This document shows, in pieces, positions 47,184 through 64,000 of a stretch of DNA of 64,000 nucleotides. A program made the translations under genes and the position numbers. Source of the stretch: Oreohelix idahoensis (lineage: Eukaryota; Mollusca; Gastropoda; Stylommatophora; Oreohelicidae); assembly GCA_024509875.1 (NCBI GenBank), contig JAMPIV010004262.1:694001-758000 (forward strand), written 5' to 3'. Within the stretch, counting starts at the first letter, position 1. Each line of letters begins with the position of its first letter. A model generated the notes under the pieces. The model did not search any database and was not told the origin of the DNA. It saw nothing but the letters and a program-made list of their open reading frames with translations.

Positions 47184-47385
47184 ACTACCAACAAATGATG
47201 ATGAATTATTCTCCTCTGCCGACACCACACAGTCAGGCACCAGAGCCCAAATATTACCAACAAATATTGACGAACTATTCCCTTCTGGCTACACCACAGT
47301 CAGTCACCAGGGCCCAACTACCAATACCACAAATATTGACAAACTATTCTCCTCTACATCTTTTATGAACCAACTGCAGACACCT
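47184..47385. repeat. 66-69-bp repeat, about 2.7 copies
   Basis: The segment 'ctaccaacaaatgatgatga' recurs as 'ttaccaacaaatattgacga' 69 bp later and again near 47318. The open frame over it (47164-47499) repeats LPTN.DELF and is best explained by the repeat. Confidence 0.75.
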
Positions 47386-47487
47386 ATCACAACTAACCTT
47401 CGCTGCTCCGTCTGGAACACCACTTTCCTAGCATTAAGCTACAAAGTACGCCTTGCAATATGTCAAACTGTAATGCTCTATGTTGAC

Positions 47488-47651
47488 ACAAACAATTAAT
47501 AATGGTGGGTGTTAAATATATGTACATTGTGTTGTTCCCTTGATCTCGGTTGATACACACAATGAATAATGGTGGGTGTTAAATGTATGTACACTGTGTT
47601 GTTCCCTTGATCTCTGTTGACACAAACAATGAAGAATGGTGGGTGTTTGTT
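47488..47651. repeat. 67-bp satellite, left part
   Basis: About 2.5 units of the array at 49023-50812 (unit contains 'gttgacacaaacaatgaata' and 'tacactgtgttgttcccttg'). It is interrupted at 'gggtgt' near 47651. Confidence 0.92.
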
Positions 47652-49022
47652 GCGCACATATTTTTTGGCGCACGGATTACGCATACCATGTAAAATGTTT
47701 TAATTGTCTGATGAAGATATATTCATCTTTGAATGCATGTTTTGGTCTTGAGGGACGAAACTCAGATTGGGCAATAAGTAGTTATTCTGTGAGTTATCGC
47801 TCTTTGTAGCGTTCTTAAAAATAGAACTCGGCGGAGGAATTTAGACTTACTTGAATCTATTCTGTGTTTGGTTAGGAATAGATTGTTCTTGCTTCAGAAT
47901 GTCTATGGTCCGAATCTATGTGTAGTGCTTGTCTATGTAGGACGAGTATGTCTTATATCTTGATATCTTAGTATGTTTAAGTGGAACTATTTGTTCTTGT
48001 ACTGTACTGAAGGGGGTCAGGTGTTTTCGGCGGATGAAGAGAGGTGAGGGGGTTCTTCGGTTGTCTAGACCTAGGGCGGGAAGTCATGTCGGAGAGATGC
48101 CCAAGAGTTTGTGATCTTTTTAAGTTATTCTGGGGACGAAGATAGTTTCTTCCAGGATCGTTTAGTCCATCAGTTCCCCAGTTGTGATTCTATAACGCCG
48201 GGAGAGCGTTTTTGTGCTTGCTAGTGTATTTCTTATGTCCAGGTAAAAAAACGTACTTTTGCTGACTTCGTTCATTCCTAGGCTTAAGATGGGCAGACGT
48301 TTACATGAACTTACCTATGAATATGTCGGGACGACATATTCTCTAGCAGCACTAAATATGTTTATATGCAGCAACTATGAGGACAGAATATGCTGATCCT
48401 TGTAGAATCATTTATTGTTGATGAACAAAGCTTCGATTGAAGATTTGGCTATACACCCGTATAGTGAGTGATGCTCAACCGGGAACCAGCAGCCATTGTG
48501 GAATTCGATTGATTTTGGAATTCTACTTATTGTAAATCATTAGCAGAGAACGGGAAAACTTCCTTATTATCAGGTGATGATTGAGAGATCACTATTATAA
48601 AGAAATTAACATTATCTTCACAGAGATTTGCTGTAATTTACCTAAAGGAATCTTCGCTAGAAAGAGATCCTGTTTAGGAGTCAAGTTTGAACAGTATTGC
48701 TTAATTGACATGCTCGGTCAGTAAGGTCTACTGACTGTATTTATAAACTATGGAAATCTTGGTGTTTACAGATGTTCCATTGCAAGATTATTCTTCATGA
48801 ATGCTAATTTAGGACGGTAGTCCATTGATCAATATTATGCTGTCTATGTCGACTCATGTTCCTGTAACTGTACCCAATCTGTCAAGTGTGTGCGTCCAAT
48901 TAAACTATTGAAACGACTACAGTGATCTGCATTGGTGACTTAACGTAATGAGTGAATGAGTGCCTTATACGGGTCAACACACGAACAGTCCACCATTCGC
49001 CTAACTCATACTTCACACTCAC
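47652..49022. mobile_element. Family A dispersed repeat, inserted in the 67-bp satellite
   Basis: 1.37 kb of unrelated sequence between two parts of one satellite, so an insertion. Its right two-thirds share ordered blocks with window positions 230-930. It begins near TGTTGCGCAC and ends near CACTCACACTCCA, which could be LTR termini (TG/CA), but a clean target duplication is not evident. No coding sequence. Confidence 0.65.
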
Positions 49023-50812
49023 ACTCCATATTTGCGTTTTGTTCCCTCGATCTCCGTTGACACAAACAATGAATAATGGTGGGTGTTAAATGTATGTACA
49101 CTGTGTTGTTCACTTGATCTCTGGTGACACAAACAATGAATAATGGTGGGTATCAAATGTTTGTACACTGTGTTGTTCCCTTGATCAATGTTGACACAAA
49201 CATTGAATAATGGTGGGTGTTAAACATATGTACACTGTGTTGTTCCCTTGATCTCTGTTGACACAAACAATGAATAATGTTGGGTGTCAAATGTTTGTAC
49301 ACTGTGTTGTTCCCTTGATCAATGTTGACACAAACAATGAATAATGGTGGGTGTTAAATATATATACACTGTGTTGTTCCCTTGATCTCTGTTGACACAA
49401 ACAATGAATAATGGTGGGTGTTAAATGTATGTACACTGTTTTGTTCCCTTGATCTCTGTTGACACAAACAATGAATAATGGTGAGTGTTAAATGTATGTA
49501 CACTGTGTTGTTCCGTTAATATCTGTTGACACAAACAATGAATAATGGTGGGTGTCAAATGTTTGTACACTGTGTTGTTCTCTTGATCTCTGTTGACACA
49601 AACAATGAATAATGGTGGGTGTCAAATGTTTGTACACTGTGTTGTTCCCTTGATCAATGTTGACACAAACAATGAATAATGGTGGGTGTCAAATATTTGT
49701 ACACTGTGTTGTTCCCTTGATCAATGTTGACACAAACAATGAATAATGGTGGATGTCACATGTTTGTACACTGTGTTGTTCCCTTGATCAATGTTGACAC
49801 AAACAATGAATAATCGTTGGTGTCAAATGTTTGTTCACTGTGTTGTTCCCTTGATCAATGTTGACATAAACAATGAATAATGGTGGGTGTCAAATGCATG
49901 TACACTGTGTTGTTCCCTTGATCAATATTGACACAAACAATGAATAATGGTGGGTGTCAAATGATTGTGCACTGTGTTGTTCCCTTGATCTCTGTTGACA
50001 CAAACAATGAATAATGGTGAGTGTTAAATGTATGTACACTGTGTTGTTCCGTTGATATCTGTTGACACAAACAATGAATAATGGAGGGTGTCAAATGTTT
50101 GTACACTGTGTTGTTCCCTTGATCTCTGTTGACACAAACAATGAATAATGGTGGGTGTCAAATGTTTGTACACTGTGTTGTTCCCTTGATCAATGTTGAC
50201 ACAAACAATGAATAATGGTGGGTGTCAAATATTTGTACACTTTATTGTTCCCTTGATCAATGTTGACACAAACAATGAATAATGGTGGGTGTCACATGTT
50301 TGTACACTGTGTTGTTCCCTTGATCAATGTTGACACAAACAATGAATAATGGTTGGTGTCAAATGTTTGTTCACTGTGTTGTTCCCTTGATCAATGTTGA
50401 CACAAACAATGAATAATGGTGGATGTCAAATGTTTGTACACTGTGTTGTTCCCTTGATCAATGTTGACATAAACAATGAATAATGGTGGGTGTCAAATGC
50501 ATGTACACTGTGTTGTTCCGTTGATCAATGTGGACACAAACAATGAATAATGGTGGGTGTTAAATGTTTGTACACTGTGTTATTCCCTTGATCAATGTTG
50601 ACACAAACAATGAATAATGGTGGGTGTCAAATGTATGTACACTGTGTTGTTCCCTTGATCAATGTTGACACAAACAATGAATAATGGTGGGTGTTAAATG
50701 TTTGTACACTGTGTTGTTCCCTTGATCAATGTTGACACAAACAATGATTAATGGTGGGTGTGAAATGTTTGTAGACTGTGTTGTTCCCTTGATCAATGTT
50801 GACACACAAAGC
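49023..50812. repeat. 67-bp satellite, right part, with 8-unit higher-order repeat
   Basis: About 26 units of 67 bp. Marker variants recur 536 bp (8 units) apart: 'gtgagtgttaaatgtatg' at 49481 and 50017; 'gttggtgtcaaatgtttgtt' at 49816 and 50352. This is a higher-order repeat. Two unit types ('ctctgttgac', 'caatgttgac') alternate in blocks. Confidence 0.95.
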
Positions 50813-50864
50813 CAAAACCTTTCCCCAGGCACTCGCCGTGCTGTGATCACACTTGAGTATTCAC

Positions 50865-50998
50865 TTAGTTTTCTCAAGTCTTAACTATGCTAATGCCAGT
50901 TTTCTCAAGTCTTAACTATGCTAATGCCAGTTTTCTCAAGTCTTAACTATGCTGATGCCAGTTTTCTCAAGTCTTCACAATGCTAATGCCAGTTTTCT
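50865..50998. repeat. 31-bp repeat, four copies
   Basis: Unit contains 'gttttctcaagtcttaacta' and 'tgctaatgcca'. It lies between the 67-bp satellite and the LINE scrap at 51055. Confidence 0.92.
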
Positions 50999-51054
50999 TT
51001 CACACAAATAATGCCCTCAAGTCTAGCGTTATAGTAGTAATAGCCCCTTCAGTC

Positions 51055-51412
51055 ATTACTGACTATGGGAATGCGACATTGAGGTGGCAAACCTCAGCTG
51101 CTTATTCTCCTGGTTTTCTTTCGACGTTTTCTTCTCTCTTCTGCTTGCCGTGAGAGCTTTTTTCCGCCCAATCTGAGGTTACCCTGTAGAGAGCATCGCT
51201 ACTTGGTGAGATCGGCAGCTTCATCCTCCAAGGTTGCTGGATTTATGTCCAGTGTCCTCATATCTCTCTTGTACACATCTTTGAATCTCTGCTGCGGTCG
51301 CCCAAATGTTTTTTTTTGCCATCTGCTAGTTGTCTGTAGAAGATATCTTTCGGGATGCGACCATCTTCCATGCGGCGGACATGGCCAAGCCAGCGTAGTC
51401 TGCGCTGCCTAA
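51055..51412 (-). pseudogene. LINE reverse transcriptase C-terminal scrap
   Basis: Minus strand reads LRWLGHVRRMEDGRIPKDI and FYRQLADGK, then after a shift in a long A/T run a GRPQQRFKDVYKRDM block and a W-containing helix. It is the conserved C-terminus of jockey-like endonuclease-RT LINEs and is colinear with 40546-40847. The 5' side abuts a (TA)n tract; the 3' side carries a single copy of the motif amplified at 40321. Confidence 0.78.
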
Positions 51413-51415
51413 GCA

Positions 51416-53028
<1,613 letters not shown>

Positions 53029-53305
53029 TGGGAGCCGCGGTAGCATAGTGGTTAGTGCACTGGTTTCCTAGCGCAGTGGTCTATGGTTCGATCCCCAGAT
53101 GAGGTGGGAATTTTTTAGGCCACAAACGGCTCCTGGGTCGACCCAGCCCCAAATGGGTACCAGAGCAACTCTGGGAAGGTTAAGGTGGCCTGCGTGATGC
53201 CGACCACATCACCTCTAGTGTGCCGACGGTCAAGATAATATGGGCCTAACACCATATTCCCAATATGCCTTAATGGGCGTGTAACGGGTTCCCTTTTTCT
53301 TTTTT
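53029..53305 (+). mobile_element. tRNA-derived SINE
   Basis: RNA polymerase III head with A box TAGCATAGTGG (53041-53051) and B box GGTTCGATCCC (53085-53095), followed by a non-tRNA body ('gtcgacccagcccc', 'cctctagtgtgccgacggtc') and a pyrimidine-rich end. The head-plus-body layout is that of a SINE. The partner LINE is not identified. Confidence 0.75.
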
Positions 53306-57839
<4,534 letters not shown>

Positions 57840-57844
57840 TATAT

Positions 57845-58497
57845 ATATATATGGGGCAGAGAGTTGTCAATAGGCGTGAATATAGAAAAAAGGAGAGTTA
57901 TGAAATACTGTCAACTGATGATCAGGGTTGGGAGTTTTAACACGGATTTTAAATGTTCTCTGCGTTCAGTGTTGTTAAGTCTGCCAGACCCCTCATGCAC
58001 CTCTGTATGATGTGATCAACATGGTGCTTATATGATAGCCAGCGATAAAGTGTTACGCTTTTTACCACTTACAAAATAATAAACACAAAACACCCTTTTA
58101 CTTGTAACAAAAATGACAGTTATTTTGTTGTGATAAATATTTTTATAACTGTAACCACGTACTTATATCTCCTTTAGTCAATGTCATTTCATTTCAGAAA
58201 GTGCAAAAACTACCAGGGCGAATATAAAAAAATTGTTATGGCCTTTAGATAAAAATTATGAAAGCAACAAAAGAATTGACTGTTTATTTTACTAGGTATT
58301 TAAAAATATCTGGAAATTCACACTAAAATGACTTTTTTCTAACTTTAGCTACTGCAGACAGATTAACAATGTCATCAAAATGTGTTATATCATTTTCCTA
58401 ACGTTCAGTGTTGATTAAGGCTACAGAAGTAAGTCTCTCATGTCTTATTGAAACTCTCAAAAATGATTAGATCATTTATAACTTTCTAAAAGATCGC
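57845..58497. other. No recognisable feature
   Basis: Intergenic sequence between two LTR copies. Confidence 0.35.
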
Positions 58498-59775
58498 TGT
58501 GGCAGAGAGATTTATGATTAATAAATTTCAGATATCTATTCTTTATTCTACACTTGTCTTTTCCTTTAATTCCGCTCTTTTACCTTTCTTTCGCTCTTTT
58601 ACCTTTCTTTTTTGCATACGCTAGATTGTTAGCAATTCGTATCGTTTTCATTTTCCTCTATAATTTAGCAACGCATTTTATTGCAGTTAAGCTAAGTTCT
58701 TTGATGAGACCGAATCGTGTTAATTCGTTCTCGACAGGGATAAGAAGTAAGACGAGCGTCTATCACTTTTCTCTAATCTGCTCGCCTATAAGTTAATTAT
58801 TCACGATGTAAGATGTGAGATAACAGACGAACGTGCGTGTATTTCGTTTATGACCAGAGTCCGAAAGCAGTAATAGTGTGAATTCTCGAGAGCAGAAAAT
58901 CTCTTGCACGGTCTGGTAAATCATATACGCAAGATCAAAGAAAGACTGTCCGCTCGATTTGTGAGTCTGTTTCGGTTTCAGCGTGAGAAATTCGCAGAAT
59001 GAGATAGAATTATGTAAATTTTCCTCTAGGTGCGAGCATGTGGAAGAGAGAGTCTGGAGTTTCGATAATGTAATGATTTTCCTTTCATCAGAGATATATT
59101 TATACCAGAGCAGTTTTAGACTTAGTTCATTCAGTACTCCTTAGTCAGTAGACAGCTTCCTATGTTATGAATACCGTGTATAGTGAAGTTCTTAGTTTCT
59201 CGACATAGACGAGTTCTAGACTATCTGTATAAAGGATAGTTCTAAGTTTCGTGGTGACAGCCTGTAGTTCTGTTTTGGAGGTAATAATATTGACTAGTAT
59301 TGCTGAGTGATTTAAAATGTAAATTGCCTATTTTTATTTTCACTATGTAAATTTTTGTACAGAGTGATTTTCTAGAATAGAACGTAGTTATATTTCTCTA
59401 GTTTATTGTGTTACAGTGGGATAGGAAAATAAATTATAATTCCTAGCTAAAACCCACTCAGCTATAAATAAATTTAATTAAATTGCTAGTAACCAGTCCG
59501 AGAATATTTTAACTAACTAGTAAATGCACTGATTCATCATTGAGTAGTGACGAAATATATTTATATATATTTCTAATTCATGATGATTGATTTTTTTCAA
59601 TGACTAGAATTCATTTCACTGGAGTTTTAAACGATGAGAAAAGCGCTAAGCTTATAGTCTCTAACTTAAAGTTAATAACCGAAGTGAATATAATATTATA
59701 TTTACGCGAGGGTAGGATAGGATGTGTGTATAATATTGTGGTTAAGTATTTTGTACTTTTCTCTTCCTTATACAG

Positions 59776-61053
59776 ATTTGGGTCAGACCAACCAACTCCG
59801 ATGCCCAGCTGAGCCACAATTGGATGAGGTCCAGTGCGGATTCCGAGCAAACCGAAGTACTCAAGACCTAATCTTCACACTCAGACAGCTGAGTAAAAAG
59901 GCCCTTGAGTATAAGAGTGAGATGCATCTTTGTTTCATAGATCTGGAAAAGGCGTTTGACAGGGTCCCCTGGAGCAAACTTTGGGACTGTTTGGCAAGGA
60001 AGAATATTCCAGCACCTCTGATTCATGCTATACAGAGCTTCTACAAGTCTTGCAGAAATTATGTGAGGACAGCAAACCATAAGTCAGAAGAGTTCAGGAC
60101 CACCACTGGTGTAAGACAAGGTGATATCCTATCACCTTACCTCTTCATACTCCTTATGGACGCTGTCATCAAGGCATGTAAGGAGAGAACAAGAAAGTAT
60201 TCAGTGGGGTACTGGAAGATGAGACAGGTCTATATTTCGGAGCTGGCATTTGCTGATGATGTTGCCCTGATTGCTAAATCAGAGGCACATCTCCAAACCA
60301 ATCTGCAAGTCTGGAAGGAAGAGCTGGAGAAGAGAGGGATGGTCATAAGCAGCTCTAAAACAAAATCCATGGTGATATCACGAGAAGAAAGAAAACATCA
60401 GATTAAGCTGGGAGAACAGGTCCTGGAGCAGGTCGACCACTTTAAATACCTCGGAGCTATTATAGACCGAAAGGGAGGCATCAAAGAAGAGTTGGCCACT
60501 CGAAAAGCAGCAGCTGGAAGACTTTTTCAGGCCATAAATCGAGGATTCCTCAGCAAGAGAGAGGTTGGTAAGAAAACGAAGATGGCTGTATACCGCTCCA
60601 CCTATGTCCCAGTCTTGACATACGGATGCGAGTCATGGGCAATGACTACAACCCATAAAAGCCAGATCCAAACCTCAGAAATGAGGTATCTGAGGAAGGT
60701 GGTTGAAGTAACAAGAAGAGACATGGTACGCAACCAGACGATACGTCAAGGCCTTAAATCCTACCCCCTGCAGACCCAAGTAGAACAGTCCCAATTAAGA
60801 TGGTTTGGCCATGTCTGCAGAATGGGAGAAGATCGGATACCACGACAAGCATGGGAAACAAAGAGCCAAGGATCCAGACCCCGAGGACGACCCAGAGTCC
60901 GATGGGAGGACAACATTAGACAATCTTTGAAGGATCGAGGACTAGAATGGAACCAGGCCAGGAGGAAGACAGCCGATAGGATAGTCTGGCGCTCTCTCTT
61001 CCAAACCGCTACACCTCACGGTAGAAGGGGAACGACTAAGTAAGTAAGTAAGA
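59776..61053 (+). pseudogene. RTE/BovB-like LINE, open RT, 5'-truncated
   Basis: Uninterrupted reverse-transcriptase frame to the stop at 61041-61043, about 420 codons. Motifs in order: VQCGFRANRSTQDLI, CFIDLEKAFDRVPW (palm A), TTGVRQGDILSPYLF, LAFADDVALIA (catalytic, FADD in place of the usual YADD), FKYLGAIIDRKGG, TYGCESWAM, LRWFGHVCRMGEDRIPRQAW and RPRGRPRVRWEDNIR. The 3' tail is TAAG repeated four times (61037-61052). The endonuclease is absent, so it is a 5'-truncated insertion. Lack of any stop marks it as the youngest LINE here. It sits in LTR family C, just after a pyrimidine-AG sequence. Confidence 0.93.
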
Positions 61054-61793
61054 GTTTCCAAGTTACAACCTGTCTAACACTGTGTTTGCAGCCAGAAAAA
61101 GATAGAGTACTGATCTCACGAACGTTAATACTAAATGCAATAACTGAGCTATCGAGCCAGATTATAATTCTTGCCAACATTCTCATTCTATATTCACCAC
61201 TTGTGTCGAGAGAAATTACAAACAGTAACATTTCCGACGTTTTGACTAATTGTGGTGTGACCAAGAATTTTACCTTTGATCGAAGTTACCAACCTGCCTT
61301 TTTCCTAAGTACGGGAAACCCAGAGATTCTGACCTTGTGAGCTGTTTAACTTTCTTACCTCAAACTGATTCAAGTGACCTTAACAGTAATCTTAAAATAA
61401 AATTGTGAAGTGAATGCTTCCCGGAACATCGGAAGAAACTTGTATCTGCCGAGCTGGGATTCGCTTTATCAAAAGAATACAGATTAACTGTAGAGAAGTG
61501 TCCTGAAGTTTGCGCCAGAAGGCGAAACACAGCACGTGTGTAGGTAAGAATGTATGTCAGGGGCCCTGTTAAGTCATTTTTTTATTAATGGGAGTTAAAT
61601 GTTAAAGACTCGTATGGATGGGTCGGATTTTTGTACACTCGGTAGTAAACACGCTCTTAGTGATGAGATGATTTTTTAGTCGGGAGATTTGTGCTAGGTA
61701 AATTTTTGAACATAACTCAACTGACTAGTGGCTAGTCTGTTTTAAAAAAAAATGTGATTAAGAATCTGGTCGAATGTTCCTAGTGAGAGTTTT

Positions 61794-61814
61794 GGGGGGG
61801 GGGGGGGGGGGGGG
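61794..61814. repeat. G21 homopolymer
   Basis: Twenty-one consecutive G, within the third family C LTR. Length may be unreliable in assembly. Confidence 0.95.
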
Positions 61815-61993
61815 ACGGTGAAGCTCAGCGGTAGTCTCTCGCGGTTAGCCCGCGCATGTGTGATTTTTACTGAGTTGTACTAAGATGAAAATCTCGGGGG
61901 AGTACGTTTCTGGCAGAGCTTCGGAATGGACGTTATCCATTTCGCTAGTGTGTTACAGGAGATTTTTTTGTGAAAAGGGAATATTTGATAATT

Positions 61994-62212
61994 GCTAATG
62001 TACTGTTTATTGAAGTGAAGATTGAGAGATATTGACGGGAATGTTCTTTGCCCCGGTATTTGCTATTCAAAGCCTTGGATATAATGGCTTGCTAATGTAC
62101 TGTTTATTAAAGTGAAGATTGAGAGATTTTGACGGGAATGTTCTTTGCCCCGGTATTTGCTATTCAAAGCCTTGGATGTAATGGCTTGCTAATGTACTGT
62201 TTATTGAAGTGA
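61994..62212. repeat. 97-bp tandem repeat, 2.25 copies
   Basis: 'gctaatgtactgtttatt' begins at 61994, 62091 and 62188. Copies differ by only a few bases, so the duplication is recent. Confidence 0.97.
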
Positions 62213-62512
62213 ATGTTCTATGGATATCTTATACCTGATGCTGTATGAGTATATTGTGAACTGTTGATGCTCCATGACTTGTAATGAAATGTCGTCCCAT
62301 GATGTCTACGTAAGTCTGTCGTAATAAACTGTGAAACGTTACAGCTCGTTCCAACATTCCCTGACTCCTGCGTTTGCTGTGGTGTGTGAATTAAGTCTGT
62401 CTAGATGAAAGAACCCTTAACATTCGCGTAAGCAGATATACCTATTTACACACTTGTCGGCCGTCCGTAAGCCCGACCTGTGCTGATCGCATCTATCAGC
62501 TACTATATGACA

Positions 62513-63711
62513 TTCTCTTCCAATGTCTCCACCAAATTTGGGTATTAACAGTGGTGAGCCAGGTTCATGGGTTTATATCATCTACAGAAGTTTAACAGTA
62601 TTCCCCAGACCAACCACCAACATAAAGTGGTGTTTGTTTGACATTGTACCAACTACAAAGAGATCAAGTGAAGATGTGCAGCGTTTTCAGTTCTATTTTT
62701 CATGTTGAGATTTTCAAGTAAACATCATTCAGTACGTGTGACGGACCTGAGAAGTGGAAAGTACCTGTTCCTGTACCTTACAGCGGTGGAGTTCCAGTAC
62801 CTGTCACCGTTGGATCTCTTCATACTGTGTGATACCTCATGTACATCATTGTTGCTGTTGCGGAGGCCGGGATTTTTTTTCCTTTTGAAGATAAGTGGTT
62901 TGTTTGTGTTGTAAACTGTACCACTGTTCGGTGTAATTGAGCCTTTCTCAGAGCATAATCTATTTATTCTTTCACGTGTTCTATGTTACATGATTAATGT
63001 TTAAGCAGGTTTGGTTGGGTTGGTGACTTATGAAGGGAACATCCCAGTTCACCCAGGGCCTTCATAAGCGTTCTATAGGATTTAGTTTGTGAGTCTCAAT
63101 TGAGCGGTAATTCCGGTTCAAGGCTAAAAACCTTGCCGAAGTTCAGATCACTACTTGTCCCTCACGACAGTAATTGTTTAGGTGTGACGAAACGTCTCAG
63201 TGTTGTTGTCGTTATATTTTTCTCTGTACGTTAGTTTTTTTTTTTATTAATTTGTTTGGGAGTGTCTTCCTCTCTTTTCTATCTTTTATTTCTATGCAAT
63301 TTTTTCGTTTATACACTGTATTGTCGCTTGTATTGTCATATTTTCGCAGTGTCATTGCACTTTTTGCAATATTTTTTCTTTAGTTTGCCTTCTTGTTTAG
63401 TTGATTCTGCGAAGGTGGTAATTTGTTCTTTATATCTTGTCTTTGTCACTTTTGTTTGTACTGTCTATTTTGTCATGCACTGTCAATATTATAATGCACA
63501 ATTTATAGATAATTAATTACATTATTAATAGTTGGAGGGTAATTGTACAAGTTCTTAACTAACCCTCAATGACCACCGCTTTTTGTTTGGGCGAGGAAGA
63601 GGGTGATAGAGCGAGTGGCTTGTTTCACGAGCATCCCACCCACTAAGTGGGGATAAATTGAGTTTCTCCTGAATATTTACATTACTTATACATCTCATAA
63701 AATACAGCATA
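62513..63711 (+). other. Presumed 5' leader of the LTR element
   Basis: Non-coding 1.2 kb between the LTR end and the Gag ATG. A recognisable tRNA primer-binding site was not found. T-rich open frames at 63174-63516 show no resemblance to known proteins. Confidence 0.4.
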
Positions 63712-64000
63712 ATGTTTAGTTTAGATTACTTCATTAAACAATGGAAATCCCTTGGTATGACTGCTGAGAAATTAGAAGAATTCGCACATTTCGAATATGA
63801 CAAGGCTCAGAAGTTCGAAGAGAAAAAACTCCAAATGGAAATTGAGAAACAGAAAATTGAGGCTGAAGATAAGAAATTTCAGATGGAGACTGAAAAGCAG
63901 AAAATGGAGGCTGAAGAGGGAAAACAAAAATTGGAAGCAGAAAAACTTCAAAAGCAAATGGAAATGGAGGAGAAAAAATTAGAAGCAGAAAAACTTCAAA
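63712..64000 (+). CDS. Gag N-terminus of a Gmr1-like gypsy element, runs off the window
   Basis: Open from ATG 63712 to the window end (96 codons, no stop). A short head, LDYFIKQWKSLGMTAEKLEE then FAHFEYDKAQ, is followed by a long Lys/Glu/Gln coiled coil with heptad-like repeats (KLQMEIEKQKIEAE, KQKMEAEEGKQKLEAE). Head and coiled coil match the layout of the minus-strand Gag at 45886, whose head reads GFIRIGKECGYTGKELMDFA. The first ATG is chosen because stops lie upstream and the head starts at the same place as in the other Gag. It is expected to continue into a SCAN-like capsid and pol outside the window. With the upstream LTR it may be a potentially intact element. Confidence 0.8.
   Translation, partial: MFSLDYFIKQWKSLGMTAEKLEEFAHFEYDKAQKFEEKKLQMEIEKQKIEAEDKKFQMETEKQKMEAEEGKQKLEAEKLQKQMEMEEKKLEAEKLQ

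Larger units (their letters stand above)
58498..62512 (+). mobile_element. LTR family C, third copy, probable 5' LTR, with nested LINE
   Basis: Shares ordered blocks with the two solo LTRs: 'cctgtagttctgttttggag' near 59269, 'ttctaattcat' near 59571, 'ataatattgtggttaagta' near 59730, 'attgtggtgtgaccaa' near 61247, and a GACA end near 62509. A LINE (59776-61053) interrupts it, and 2.7 kb remains after subtracting the insert. The start at 58498 (TGTGGCAG) is approximate. A Gag start lies 1.2 kb downstream in the same orientation, so I infer a 5' LTR. Internal features: a G21 run (61794-61814) and a 97-bp tandem repeat (61994-62212). Confidence 0.55.

Noticed and set aside
47164..47499. 111-codon open frame with LPTN.DELF repeats
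   Set aside because: Explained by the 66-69-bp repeat; no start context or homologue recognised.
47700..47770. CTGATGA followed by a short hairpin, a possible hammerhead ribozyme
   Set aside because: The GAAA core does not follow helix II directly; the only 'cgaaac' is too far downstream to complete the catalytic core.

Overview
This window is non-genic, repeat-dense DNA from an animal nuclear genome. No host gene is recognisable. AT-rich sequence, APE-type LINEs, a DD34D mariner, a tRNA-headed SINE, and LTR elements with a SCAN-like, coiled-coil Gag together fit a lophotrochozoan, most likely a mollusc. That assignment rests on family resemblance recalled from memory and is not proven.

Layout. 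0-5.6 kb: an old dispersed repeat, a Tc1-like transposase scrap, a 23-bp minisatellite (about 3.0-4.85 kb) and a LINE 3' scrap. 8.0-9.7 kb: a 5'-truncated RTE/BovB-like LINE (minus strand) in one frame with three stops. 12.5-16.9 kb: a long APE-endonuclease/reverse-transcriptase LINE ('copy P') whose endonuclease is split by a jockey-like RNase H fragment. 18.0-18.6 kb: another LINE 3' end. 19.77-21.95 kb: a DNA transposon with about 105-115 bp terminal inverted repeats around a DDE-like protein that I cannot assign to a named superfamily; this is the most interesting object here. 22.6-25.0 kb and 26.1-29.6 kb: two large satellites (26/27-bp and 20-bp units).

29.75-34.25 kb: a second LINE of the copy P family ('copy M', minus) that contains a minisatellite made from its own codons and a nested plus-strand RT element with a 14-bp target-site duplication. 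35.0-39.5 kb: a 39-bp minisatellite split by a 3.4-kb solo LTR with TSD ATGTC. 40-42.5 kb: short minisatellites, LINE scraps and a tRNA-like sequence. 42.46-45.9 kb: a decayed Ty3/gypsy element (minus) with 3' LTR, polypurine tract, zinc knuckle, protease remnant and Gag. 47.5-50.8 kb: a 67-bp satellite split by a dispersed repeat. 53.0-55.4 kb: a SINE and a near-intact mariner in (TA)n. 55.36-57.84 kb: a second solo LTR. 58.5-64 kb: a third copy of that LTR, carrying a nested RT, followed by an open Gag start at 63712 that runs off the window.

How the parts interact: mobile elements insert into satellites and into each other, and at least two LINE fragments have themselves become minisatellites. 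Nine localisable frameshifts are each explained by one extra base in a homopolymer, so either assembly error or slippage mutation is shaping what looks like decay.
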